This document shows, in pieces, positions 51,936 through 60,266 of a DNA stretch of 64,000 nucleotides. The translations under genes were made by a program, and so were the position numbers. The DNA is from Haloferula sp. BvORR071 (GTDB taxonomy: Bacteria > Verrucomicrobiota > Verrucomicrobiia > Verrucomicrobiales > Akkermansiaceae). Location: NCBI RefSeq assembly GCF_000739615.1, contig NZ_BATP01000047.1:62001-126000 (forward strand). Direction: 5' to 3'. Under the pieces are notes generated by a model. It saw nothing but the letters and a program-made list of their open reading frames with translations. It did not search any database and was not told the origin of the DNA. The first letter of the stretch is position 1, and each line of letters opens with the position of its first letter.

Positions 51936-53185
51936 GGCTGTTCGCCTCCTCTGTCGATGGAGTCGTCGGTGCTGATTTCAAGCTCGAGGCGAGTGACCGT
52001 GCAGATGTCGCCTGTCAGGCGGTCTTGCACCAGCAGCGCCCAAGTGCCGTTCGGCATCGCTTGAACGTCACCCCAATCGTCGTCGTCGAACTCCACGCGG
52101 AAATTGTCGAGGACCAGATTGTCATCCCATGCACCTTCACCGTCGTGGACCATCGCGATGTGACCGGTCGGAGACATCACAGCCACCATCAGGTCGCCCA
52201 CGTGCTCCGTGGTGATGGTGAGGTCGAGGGTCACCACGGAGACCGTGGTGTTCGGCTCGAAGCGCTGGACCTTGAAGGGAATCTTCGTCCACTTGTGCAC
52301 GCCGTCCGGAATCTTCTTCGGCTTGGCCAGCACGTAGCGCCCCACATTGGTGGTCACGCTCCGGGTGGAGTTGTTGATCGACTTGCGGACATCGCCGACC
52401 AGCGGTGAGGTGGCCTTTAGGAGGCTCTTGATCGATGGCGTGAAGCCGTAGATGCCGGCTTCCGAAGGACGACCGGAGATGAGGAGGCCGGCGGCTTCCC
52501 AATCGCCTTCATCTTCTCCCAGCCAGACCGGCCCGCCGCTATTACCGGGGCCCGTGGAGAGGTGGGTGGCATGGAGATACCTTTCGGCATCTTCCTTGAA
52601 GACGGTGATCTCCTCGGCCGTGGAGTACATCTGGCCGGTAGTCTCAAGCTGTTCGTAGTCCAGGAAAGCGGGGAAGCCCGTGATCCGCGAGGGGTTCGCG
52701 TGCTTCTTCAGCTTCTTGTAGCCATTGAATTCGATGCTCGCCGGTTCGCCGTTGATGAAGGGCTTCAGGCCCCAAGCGAGGGCAATGTCGTTGGAAAACG
52801 CGGGATAAGAATCCTGCCCGCCCGCCAGCGCGTGACCTGAATAGCTGCTCCAGCGGAAGAATCCGCGCGATGGCTCGGATACAATTTCCGGCGGCAAGGG
52901 TGTCGAATTGCCGCCTCCATGCCAGAACGGCGGCGACGACCAACCGAACATCTCGGTCTCGAACAGGACATGGGCTGCGGTGAAGAAAACTTTCGGATGT
53001 CCGGCGACAACCCCACTACCCTGGCCAAAGTCGGATTCGACCATGCCATTGAAGACAAAGGGGCTACTGGACAGCTCTCCGGAAGCGACTGGGGCGGAGG
53101 AGTTGGTTTTGGGCGGCTCGGGGACACCTGCTACGGCTGGTAGCAGCAGGCACATCCAGAGGGACGGGGCGACTGGTGATTTCAC
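51932..53185 (-). CDS. Secreted trypsin-like serine protease with P/proprotein-convertase-like domain
   Basis: The 417-residue exported protein has a signal peptide (MKSPVAPSLWMCLLLPAVAG). The catalytic triad is visible: His in FFTAAHVLF (near 71), Asp in SNDIALAWGLK, and Ser in STGPGNSGGPVWLG. After residue about 290 a beta-sandwich of proprotein-convertase P-domain type follows (VSVVTLDLTITTEHVGDLMV, DFRVEFDDDDWGDVQAMPNG-like DDDDWGDVQAMPNGTWALLV). Such domains bind substrates or calcium. It should act in the periplasm or outside. It is translationally coupled to the helical protein gene downstream. Confidence 0.84.
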   Translation of the reverse strand: MKSPVAPSLWMCLLLPAVAGVPEPPKTNSSAPVASGELSSSPFVFNGMVESDFGQGSGVVAGHPKVFFTAAHVLFETEMFGWSSPPFWHGGGNSTPLPPEIVSEPSRGFFRWSSYSGHALAGGQDSYPAFSNDIALAWGLKPFINGEPASIEFNGYKKLKKHANPSRITGFPAFLDYEQLETTGQMYSTAEEITVFKEDAERYLHATHLSTGPGNSGGPVWLGEDEGDWEAAGLLISGRPSEAGIYGFTPSIKSLLKATSPLVGDVRKSINNSTRSVTTNVGRYVLAKPKKIPDGVHKWTKIPFKVQRFEPNTTVSVVTLDLTITTEHVGDLMVAVMSPTGHIAMVHDGEGAWDDNLVLDNFRVEFDDDDWGDVQAMPNGTWALLVQDRLTGDICTVTRLELEISTDDSIDRGGEQP

Positions 53186-53344
53186 TGGGTGTGATAGGTA
53201 AGGGTGATGAACAGCACAGATGTCTTAACTTTTTAGAAAAATAATGTCAAGAGGGGTTGCGGAGTGCTAAATTTGTGGTTTTGCCGGTCCACGCTGCTGC
53301 CGCCAGCGGAAATTGGGCAGGATTCAGCTGAGACAGACCGAGAT

Positions 53345-53797
53345 ATGCTGCTTGGCATCGACCTACACGACGCCGCTCCGGCCGACCTGGGCATGGTATT
53401 CGCGTTTCACGAGGCGCTGTTCCGGGAGGAGATCGAGGCGCTGTTGGGCTGGGATCACGAGGCGCAGTTGAGCAACCTCGCGGCGGAATGGGAGACTACC
53501 CGGATCCGCCTGATCCGGATGGCCGGCGAGGTCGCAGGCTACCTCCAGCAAAGGTCCGAAGCGGATCATATCTATCTCCTTTCCCTGGGGCTGCTGCCCG
53601 GCCAGCAGGGGAGGGGCGCAGGACGCGCCACCATGGAGATCCTGCAAGCGGAGGCCCTCGAACTGGGCCTGCCATTGCGCTTGTCAGTCTCGCGCGAAAA
53701 TTTGCGCGCGATCCGCTTCTATGAGCGCCTGGGCTTTCTCCCCACCATCCCGGGCACGGAGCGCCAATATCGTCTGGAGTGGTGTCCGCGGGCGTAA
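53345..53797 (+). CDS. GNAT-family N-acetyltransferase
   Basis: The 150-residue protein has the GNAT fold: an N-terminal helical part, then IYLLSLGLLPGQQGRGAGRATM with the acetyl-CoA Q/RxxGxG/A loop (QQGRGAG), and the final LSVSRENLRAIRFYERLGF, the usual beta5-alpha4 signature. Family enzymes acetylate amines of small molecules, peptides or proteins. The substrate is not predictable. The ATG at 53345 (MLLGIDLHDAAPADLG) is preferred because the fold begins there; the frame is open to 53264. Confidence 0.85.
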   Translation: MLLGIDLHDAAPADLGMVFAFHEALFREEIEALLGWDHEAQLSNLAAEWETTRIRLIRMAGEVAGYLQQRSEADHIYLLSLGLLPGQQGRGAGRATMEILQAEALELGLPLRLSVSRENLRAIRFYERLGFLPTIPGTERQYRLEWCPRA

Positions 53798-53826
53798 CGG
53801 CACCCGCACCTGTCAGCGGCAAGGAA

Positions 53827-54183
53827 TTACTCCTCGGGATCCTTTGCCGTCGGCAGCTTCGCCACCTCGTCTAGCAGGTTCACGATCTCCACCCCGCGCT
53901 CGGCCGAGCCGTCGTGGCGGAAATGCAGCACTGGCGTGGACTTCAGGACAACCCGCTTGGAGATCTTCTTCTGGATGCTCCCGTGGTCGTGGTTGAGCTT
54001 CTCCAAGACGTTCTCCACCCGGCCGCCCAGCACGCTGATCCAGACCTTCGCTTCCTTGATGTCCTGGGTGGTCTCCACCGCGCTCACGGTCACCAGCGAG
54101 CCGTTCCACTCGTAGTCCTTCTGGACCACAGTGCCGATCTCGCGCTTGAGGAGTTCGTTGACCCTGTCGATTCGTTGGCTCAT
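53827..54183 (-). CDS. rbfA: 30S ribosome-binding factor A
   Basis: This 118-residue protein helps late maturation of the 30S subunit, binding near the 16S 5' end. Typical residues include SQRIDRVNELLKREIGTVVQ at the start, VTVSAVETTQDIKEAKVWIS and ISKRVVLKSTPVLHFRHDGS with a final EIVNLLDEVAK. It is the third gene of the nusA-infB-rbfA translation cluster, 123 bases behind infB. The start at 54183 (MSQRIDRV) matches the family. Confidence 0.93.
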   Translation of the reverse strand: MSQRIDRVNELLKREIGTVVQKDYEWNGSLVTVSAVETTQDIKEAKVWISVLGGRVENVLEKLNHDHGSIQKKISKRVVLKSTPVLHFRHDGSAERGVEIVNLLDEVAKLPTAKDPEE

Positions 54184-54256
54184 CGCGGTGCTGGGTAAGG
54201 GGTGCGTGGTAATAAGGACCAAGTGCCTGAAAAGGCAAATCCCGGCGAGCTATCCG

Positions 54257-54279
54257 GCGCCAAGGAAAGTCCTTGGCGC
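54257..54279. repeat. Perfect hairpin between infB and rbfA
   Basis: GCGCCAAGGA-AAG-TCCTTGGCGC is a perfect 10-bp stem 27 bases downstream of infB. It has no T run. It may modulate transcription into rbfA or be an RNase processing site. Confidence 0.5.
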
Positions 54280-54306
54280 TGGGGGCAACTCACCGGGAGC
54301 TTAAGG

Positions 54307-56463
54307 TTACAAGGTCTGTGGGATCTTCTCGAGGGTGTAGCACTCGATGATATCGCCTTCCTGGTATTCGTTGAATTCCCCGAGGCGGATACCGCATTCC
54401 ATGCCCGACTTGACCTCTTCCACTTCGTCCTGGAAGCGGCGCAGGGTGGACATCTTGCCGTCGAAGACCGGCACGCCGCCGCGGATGACGCGGGCGTGGG
54501 CCTTGCGGTGGACCTTGCCGTCCTTGACGTAGGAGCCGGCAGCGCGGCCCTTCGACTTGGAAAGCTTGAAGACCATCCGCACTTCGGCGTGGCCGATGAT
54601 ATTCTCGCGGGTGAGCGGCTCGAGCATGCCGAGCATCGCCTCGCGGACCTGATCGATCAGTTCGTAAACGATCGAGTAGAGCTTCACCTGCACACCCTCG
54701 GCCTTGACCGCCTTCACGGCGTTGGCCTCCACCTTGGTGTTGAAGCCGAGCACCGTGGCATCCGCGGAGCTGGCCATCTGGATGTCGCCTTCCGTGATCG
54801 GGCCGGCTCCGGCGATGATCACCTGGCTGGTGATCTTGTCGGACTTGATGTCGGCGATCGCGTTCTTGATCGCTTCCACCGAGCCCTGCACGTCGCACTT
54901 GAGCACGAGTTTGAGGACGGCCTTGCCGGTGCCGTGGATGACATTCGAGAAGATGTCCTCCATGCGGCTCTTCTGGGTCATCTTCAGGCGCGAGTTGCGC
55001 AGCTCGAGCTGGCGCTCGTCGGCCAGCTTCTGGGCCGCGCGGACAGAGTCCATCTCGACCAGGCTGTCGCCCACGTTCGGCATTTCGTCGAAGCCGATAA
55101 CTTCCACCGGTGTGCCCGGCTTGGCGTCCTTCACGGATTCGCCGCGGTCATTGATCAGCGACTTCACCTTGCCCGCGAAAGGACCACAGATGAAGGGAGT
55201 GCCGACCTTGAGTGTGCCGGTCTCGACGATGACGGAAGCCGTCGCGCCGCGTCCGGGTTGCACGCGGGCCTCGATGATGGCGGCGCGGGCATTGCCCTTC
55301 GGGTTCGCCTTCAGTTCGAGCACTTCCGCTTGCAGGGCCAGCAATTCGAGCAAATCAGGGACGCCGGCACCGGTGAGGGCGGAGATCTCCGCGAACTCGG
55401 TGTCGCCGCCGAAGTCGGTGGTCTGCAGGCCTTTCTCGGCGAGCTGGGACTTCACCCGTTGCACGTTGGCAGCAGGCAGGTCGATCTTGTTGATCGCCAC
55501 CACGATGGTCTTCTTGGCCTTCTTGGCGTGCTCAATGGCCTCCAAGGTCTGTGGCATGATGCCGTCATTCGCGGCCACCACGAGCACCACGATGTCCGTG
55601 ATGTCGGCGCCGCGGGCGCGCATGTCGGAGAAGATCGCGTGACCCGGGGTATCGATGAAAGTGATCGGCTTGCCCTCGTGCTCCACCTTGTAAGCGGCCA
55701 CATGCTGGGTGATGCCGCCGGCCTCGCCCTTCACGATCGTGGAGTTGCGGATGTAGTCGAGCAGCGAGGTCTTGCCGTGGTCGACGTGGCCCATGATCGT
55801 GACGATCGGCGGGCGCAATTGCAGCACGTCTTCCGGCTCGTCCTGGATCTTTTCCGGCTCGACGACGACTTCCTCGACCTTGTGCACGCCGCCGCCCTTC
55901 TCGCGCTTCTCGCGCTCGAAGACGAAACCGTGCATCTCGCAGACCCTGGCCGCGATTTCCGGCTCGATCGCCTGGTGCGGCGCCACGAAAACCTGCAGCT
56001 TGATCAGGTCCGCCAGCAGTCGGAAGGGCTTCAGACCCATCCGCGTCGCCAGCTCGGCCACGATGATCGGTGGCTTGATGCTGATCACATTGCCGGCATC
56101 GACTTCCTCGACTTCTACCGGAGCAGGGGAAATGGTTTCCGCTGCGGGCGGAGGAGCGACTGGCACCACCGGCTTGGCGGGCTCTTCCTCCTCCAGCAGC
56201 TTGGAAATCGTTGGCAACACGGCCTTGCCGGATTGCTCGGTCTTGCGGATTCCGGAGCGCTTCTTCTTCCCGTCCTCGCTGAAGAGATCCAGAGCATTCG
56301 CCTTGTCCGCATCGAGCTTGCTCGGTGGCGGGGGAGCGGCTTCGGACGCCTGGGCGGCGCGCTGCCGGTCCCGGCGCGAGGGAGCCTTGGTTGGCTCGAT
56401 CAGATCGAGAACCTTCGGCTTTTTGGGAGGCGTAGAATCGCTGCTGCTGCTGTCTTTGGCCAT
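54307..56463 (-). CDS. infB: Translation initiation factor IF-2
   Basis: The 718-residue GTPase delivers initiator tRNA to the ribosome. The G domain has IMGHVDHGKTSLLDYI (near 224), FIDTPGHAIF and NKIDLPAAN; the C-terminal domains include KCDVQGSVEAIKNAI and GVPVFDGKMSTLRRFQDEV. The N-terminal region is a lysine/proline-rich variable segment (APSRRDRQRAA) as usual. I prefer the ATG at 56463 (MAKDSSSS); the frame is open to a TTG at 56541 that overlaps nusA. It follows nusA by 74 bases. Confidence 0.96.
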   Translation of the reverse strand: MAKDSSSSDSTPPKKPKVLDLIEPTKAPSRRDRQRAAQASEAAPPPPSKLDADKANALDLFSEDGKKKRSGIRKTEQSGKAVLPTISKLLEEEEPAKPVVPVAPPPAAETISPAPVEVEEVDAGNVISIKPPIIVAELATRMGLKPFRLLADLIKLQVFVAPHQAIEPEIAARVCEMHGFVFEREKREKGGGVHKVEEVVVEPEKIQDEPEDVLQLRPPIVTIMGHVDHGKTSLLDYIRNSTIVKGEAGGITQHVAAYKVEHEGKPITFIDTPGHAIFSDMRARGADITDIVVLVVAANDGIMPQTLEAIEHAKKAKKTIVVAINKIDLPAANVQRVKSQLAEKGLQTTDFGGDTEFAEISALTGAGVPDLLELLALQAEVLELKANPKGNARAAIIEARVQPGRGATASVIVETGTLKVGTPFICGPFAGKVKSLINDRGESVKDAKPGTPVEVIGFDEMPNVGDSLVEMDSVRAAQKLADERQLELRNSRLKMTQKSRMEDIFSNVIHGTGKAVLKLVLKCDVQGSVEAIKNAIADIKSDKITSQVIIAGAGPITEGDIQMASSADATVLGFNTKVEANAVKAVKAEGVQVKLYSIVYELIDQVREAMLGMLEPLTRENIIGHAEVRMVFKLSKSKGRAAGSYVKDGKVHRKAHARVIRGGVPVFDGKMSTLRRFQDEVEEVKSGMECGIRLGEFNEYQEGDIIECYTLEKIPQTL

Positions 56464-56537
56464 CAGGCGGTAAATGTCGTCGGTCGTTTCGGAGCCGCGG
56501 ATTGGATCGGCTCCGGGGAGGTAAGGTCGTAGATATG

Positions 56538-57803
56538 TCAAGCGGACGCGGCATTCGCCTTCGCCCGGGCGATGATATCGAGCGCCCGTTCCTCGGGAAC
56601 GCCCAATTCATCCATGATGTAGTCGGCGTCCATGTCAGCCACCATGTCAGGGCTGGTGCCACCGGCGCGGAAGAGCTTGTCGGCCAGATCGTCGTCCAGA
56701 CCGAGGAGTGCCCCGACCGAGTGCGCGGCACCGGCGATCTTCTTCTCGAACTGCTCCAGCTTACTCTCATCCTTGCGGACTTGCACATCCCAGCCCATCA
56801 GGCGGGAGGAGAGGCGGGCATTCTGGCCGCGGCGGCCGATTGCCTTGCTCAAATCTTCCTCATCCACGGTCACGTGCAACACGCGGTTTTCCGTATCCAC
56901 ATTGATGGTGCGGAGCACGGCGGGCTTCAGCGCCTCGCGGACGAATTCCTCCGGATTGTCGCTCCAGCGGATGATGTCGACCTTCTCGTTGTTGAGCTCG
57001 CGGACGATGTTCTTCACGCGTGCCCCGCGCAGACCCACGCAGGCGCCCACTGGGTCCACCTTGTCGTCGGTGCTCCACACGGCCACCTTGGTGCGGTAGC
57101 CGGCTTCACGGGCGATCCCACGGATCTCCACGGTGCGGTCGGAAATTTCGTTCACCTCGGCCTCGAACAAGCGGCGCACGAAGTTCGGGTGGCTGCGGGA
57201 GAGGATGATCTCCGGGCCGCGGCCTTCGTTCTCCACCGCCACCACGTAGGCGCGGATGCGGTCACCGATGTTGTATTCCTCGGTCTGCACGCGCTCGCGG
57301 GATGGCATCACACCCTCGAACTTGCCGAGGTCGATCAACACATCACTGCGGTCGAAGCGGCGGACAGTGCCGGAGACGATGTCCCCCGCGCGGTCCTTGA
57401 ACTCCTCGTAAATCATCTCCTTCTCCGCCTGGCGGAGGCGCTGCATCATCGTCTGCTTCGCGGTCTGGACGGCGATGCGGCCGAAGTCCTTCGGCGTGAC
57501 GTTGAATTCCATCGTGTCCCCCGGCTGCACGCCCGGGTCCTTCTTGGAAGCAGTGGCGATCGGAACCTGGTTGAACTTGTCCGTCTGCTCGCCCTCACCC
57601 ACCACGGTCAGGACCGCGAAGATGCGGGTTTCACCCTTCTTGGTGTTCACGTCGGCGCGCAGGGTCTCGATGGCGTCAGCCCCGGGAACCATCTTGCGGT
57701 AGGCGGAAATGAAGGCGTACTCGAGCGCGGCTACGACCTTGTCACGGTCGATGCCTTTTTCCTTCTCGTAGTAGTCGATGAGAGCGACGATGTCGTTGGT
57801 CAT
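56538..57803 (-). CDS. nusA: Transcription termination/antitermination factor NusA
   Basis: The 421-residue protein binds RNA polymerase and controls pausing. It has the N-terminal domain (MTNDIVALIDYYEKEKGIDR, DKVVAALEYAFISAYRK), an S1 domain (VSGTVRRFDRSDVLIDLGKF near 145), and two KH domains (DRIRAYVVAVENEGRGPEII, GACVGLRGARVKNIVRELNN, ending GRRGQNARLSSRLMGW). One C-terminal helix-hairpin-helix segment follows (DDDLADKLFRAGGTSPDMVA); E. coli NusA carries more acidic repeats. No rimP gene precedes it. The ATG at 57803 fits the family start. Confidence 0.96.
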   Translation of the reverse strand: MTNDIVALIDYYEKEKGIDRDKVVAALEYAFISAYRKMVPGADAIETLRADVNTKKGETRIFAVLTVVGEGEQTDKFNQVPIATASKKDPGVQPGDTMEFNVTPKDFGRIAVQTAKQTMMQRLRQAEKEMIYEEFKDRAGDIVSGTVRRFDRSDVLIDLGKFEGVMPSRERVQTEEYNIGDRIRAYVVAVENEGRGPEIILSRSHPNFVRRLFEAEVNEISDRTVEIRGIAREAGYRTKVAVWSTDDKVDPVGACVGLRGARVKNIVRELNNEKVDIIRWSDNPEEFVREALKPAVLRTINVDTENRVLHVTVDEEDLSKAIGRRGQNARLSSRLMGWDVQVRKDESKLEQFEKKIAGAAHSVGALLGLDDDLADKLFRAGGTSPDMVADMDADYIMDELGVPEERALDIIARAKANAASA

Positions 57804-58027
57804 GGCGGGCAGTGCGGCGCTTGGCGCTCCGTATGTCCAGAGACGCAAAAGAGCGGGCTTTTCGACCCACTCCTTCGTGTCGGAAGATCTGAGGCCGGGG
57901 GGAATACGGCGGAATACCTTGAGTTGCAAGTCGAATCTCCCGCCCGCAGCGGCACCCCGGCTGCCGCCCCGTGGGACGGCGTTTTAGTGCCGAAATTGCC
58001 CCCGGGACCCGCGCGGCGCGGCGGGAT

Positions 58028-58690
58028 TCAGCCGCAGAACCCCCGCCAGCGCAGGGCCCGGAATTCCCCGGTGGTTTGCCAAGTCGACAGCCCGAAGGGA
58101 GCGCAGGAATCGATCGGCCCCGGCCGCAGGGACAGCTTTCTGCCCTTGGTGTCCAGATCCACGACCTGCACCCCGTCGATCCATGCCTGGATCCTCTCGT
58201 CGCCGCAGCTCAGCCGCAGTTTATACCAGCGGCCCTTCTCGAAGCTCATCGGCCGCGCCGTCTCGTTCTCGGAGGCGTCCCGCTCGTCGACCGAGGAGAT
58301 CCCGACCAGTCCGCCACCCCAGCCGCCGACCACCCAGGTGACGCACTCGCCACTGCGCCGCGCTGGGAAGGTCAGTCCGCAGAAAAAGTCGGTGCCGTCT
58401 ACCCGGCGCGCTTCCAACTCGATTTCAAACGCTCCTTCCGGGGCGGGGCCCGCCCACTTCAAGCCACTGAGGCCTTCCCCGAACTGGAGATGCAGGATCC
58501 CCGGCTCGGGCTCGCTAAGCGGGCCGCCCATGACTTGCCGCCATTGGGTGGCGTCGGTGAGGGGATGCCAGTACTCTGCGGTGGATTTTATTGGAGGGCC
58601 TGCGGCCGCGCGGGCGGGTGGTGCCGCATTTTTGCGGCAGGAGACCGAGGAGGCAGCCAAGCCGAGCGTGATCCAGTGACGGCGGGTCAT
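58028..58690 (-). CDS. DUF1080-like (3-keto-disaccharide hydrolase) lipoprotein
   Basis: The 220-residue protein starts MTRRHWITLGLAASSVSC, a lipobox-type signal ending in Cys, so it should be a membrane-anchored lipoprotein. The mature part matches the LamG-like fold of DUF1080: WRQVMGGPLSEPEPGILHLQFGEG, then FEIELEARRVDGTDFFCGLTF, RWYKLRLSCGDERIQAWIDG and VQVVDLDTKGRKLSL. DUF1080 members include 3-keto-glycoside hydrolases. The family-A repeat lies just upstream of its start, and nusA follows on the same strand. Confidence 0.75.
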   Translation of the reverse strand: MTRRHWITLGLAASSVSCRKNAAPPARAAAGPPIKSTAEYWHPLTDATQWRQVMGGPLSEPEPGILHLQFGEGLSGLKWAGPAPEGAFEIELEARRVDGTDFFCGLTFPARRSGECVTWVVGGWGGGLVGISSVDERDASENETARPMSFEKGRWYKLRLSCGDERIQAWIDGVQVVDLDTKGRKLSLRPGPIDSCAPFGLSTWQTTGEFRALRWRGFCG

Positions 58691-58711
58691 TGCGCGAAAT
58701 ATGAATTGGGC

Positions 58712-58730
58712 GCGCGGCTTTGGAAGCCGC
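58712..58730. repeat. Dispersed palindrome, family A, copy 6
   Basis: GCGCGGCTTTGGAAGCCGC, the shortest copy, lies 21 bases above the DUF1080-like gene start. Confidence 0.55.
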
Positions 58731-58856
58731 AAGAATGATCCGCAAACGCCGACTGCACGGGCGGCTTCCCATCCGGAGGCTCTTCACGCGGAATTCACCC
58801 GATCCTCGCCATACCCTCTCCACTCCCGTTCATGACCTCAGTGGACCACACTCCTC

Positions 58857-59396
58857 ATGAAGACGCTCCTTGTCGTATTCGCATGCCTCCTCGCCTCACC
58901 CTTGGCGCGTGCCGAGGACCTGAAGGAAGAAACCCGCTTCATCGGTCTCCTCCATAATCTCCAATACATCGAGACCCCTGAGGACCTGCGGAAGCTCATT
59001 CCTGATTGCCCGCCACCGAAGCCCGATGTGGGTGAGGAGAACTCGGAGATCATCGTCAAAGCCAAGCTCTTCGGTTGCGATTCCCAAGCGGAGTTCAATT
59101 TCTCCAAAGGAGTCCTAGTCTCCCACGGCTTCAGCATCGGAACGCTATCCTATCAGGAAGGGCATCGCATCTTCCTCAAGGCCGCCGAGATCCTGAACTC
59201 GCAAGTGAAGGACTTGAAGACTTCGGTCACGATGCCCATCGACAAGGACTACATGGATTGTCCGTCTGCTCCGCCGAACGTGATCACCGTCTACATCGAT
59301 GGCGAAGACCGGAACGCTTCCTTCCAACTCCGCCTGGAGATGAACGACAAGGGCCTGACCCTTGCGGCGGGAGCCCAACGTGTGAGTCATCCTTGA
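58857..59396 (+). CDS. Secreted hypothetical protein
   Basis: The 179-residue exported protein has a signal peptide (MKTLLVVFACLLASPLARA). The mature region contains two cysteine pairs at separate places (LIPDCPPPKPDV, KLFGCDSQAEF, YMDCPSAPP) and ends in beta strands (NVITVYIDGEDRNASFQLRL). No enzymatic motif or named domain is visible. It diverges from the DUF1080-like gene by 166 bases and precedes the HAD hydrolase. Confidence 0.6.
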   Translation: MKTLLVVFACLLASPLARAEDLKEETRFIGLLHNLQYIETPEDLRKLIPDCPPPKPDVGEENSEIIVKAKLFGCDSQAEFNFSKGVLVSHGFSIGTLSYQEGHRIFLKAAEILNSQVKDLKTSVTMPIDKDYMDCPSAPPNVITVYIDGEDRNASFQLRLEMNDKGLTLAAGAQRVSHP

Positions 59397-59433
59397 ATTG
59401 CTCCGCACTGCCGGAACCCTCCATGCTCCGCCC

Positions 59434-60102
59434 GTGATCCGAGCTCTCCTCTTCGATGCCGCCGGGACCCTGATTGAGCCTGCCGAGCCGGTCGCCGAGG
59501 TCTATTCCCGGGCTGCGGCAGCCCTCGGAAATCCGGTCGATCCCGCAGCCATCAAGCCCGCCTTCATCCGCGCTTTCACCAGCCTCGGCGACCCGGCTTG
59601 GCGCGCTCATCCTGATGGAGATACGGCGGAGCGGGCGTGGTGGCAGGATGTAGTCGGGTCGACCTTCGGGTATGCAAGCGGCTCCGCTGCCGCCCTAGCA
59701 CTCTTCGAGGTCCTCTTCGCGCACTATGCGGATCCCGCAGCCTGGCGGGTCTTCCCCGAGGTCCCGGAGGTTCTGGCTGCTGCCAGGGACGCCGGCTTCC
59801 TGCTGGCGGTGGTCTCGAACTTCGATCGTCGCCTCCACGGGATCCTCGCCGGTCACGGTCTGGAGTTCCATGCCGTGATCACCTCCGCCGATGCCGCTTG
59901 CCGGAAGCCCCGGGCTGAAATCTTCGAAACGGCTCTGTCTGCGCTCAAGGTCGCCCCCTCCGAGGCACTGCACGCGGGCGATTCCATCGCCGCCGACGTC
60001 GAGGGCGCCCGCGCCGCCGGGATTGCGGCTTTCCACCTCGACCGCCCGCGCAATGACCTGCGGGACTTCCTCAATACTGCCCTGCAAGAACGGGTAAAAT
60101 GA
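59434..60102 (+). CDS. HAD-superfamily hydrolase
   Basis: The 222-residue protein has HAD motif I LLFDAAGTLIEP (nucleophile Asp near residue 7; the usual second acid is Ala, as in the HDHD3-like subgroup), motif II VVSNFDRR, motif III lysine in RKPRAEIFETAL, and motif IV HAGDSIAADVEGARAAG. Family members are phosphatases acting on small phosphate esters. I chose the GTG at 59434, two codons before motif I; a TTG at 59398 is in frame. It lies 37 bases past the upstream gene and 79 bases ahead of tRNA-Lys. Confidence 0.86.
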   Translation: MIRALLFDAAGTLIEPAEPVAEVYSRAAAALGNPVDPAAIKPAFIRAFTSLGDPAWRAHPDGDTAERAWWQDVVGSTFGYASGSAAALALFEVLFAHYADPAAWRVFPEVPEVLAAARDAGFLLAVVSNFDRRLHGILAGHGLEFHAVITSADAACRKPRAEIFETALSALKVAPSEALHAGDSIAADVEGARAAGIAAFHLDRPRNDLRDFLNTALQERVK

Positions 60103-60181
60103 ACTTGCCAAACCCTGACCCCGCCACTACCCATCCCCGCCCCGGCGGCCACCAAGGTTCGCCGGAACGGAAGACATCAAA

Positions 60182-60254
60182 GCGAGGATAGCTCAGTCGG
60201 TAGAGCAGTTGGCTTTTAACCAATTGGTCCTGGGTTCGAATCCCAGTCCTCGTA
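60182..60254 (+). tRNA. tRNA-Lys (anticodon UUU)
   Basis: It begins GCGAGGATAGCTCAGTCGGT, has the anticodon stem-loop GTTGG-CTTTTAA-CCAAT (anticodon TTT), and the T arm CTGGG-TTCGAAT-CCCAG. The acceptor ends TCCTCGT with discriminator A. The first acceptor pair is G-U, and CCA is not encoded. Confidence 0.95.
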
Positions 60255-60266
60255 CTTCCTTCGCCA

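Noticed and set aside
54202-58679. Long plus-strand open frames of 776 and 725 residues opposite infB and nusA.
   Set aside because: They are antisense to strongly conserved translation genes. Third-position GC bias creates stop-free antisense frames here.
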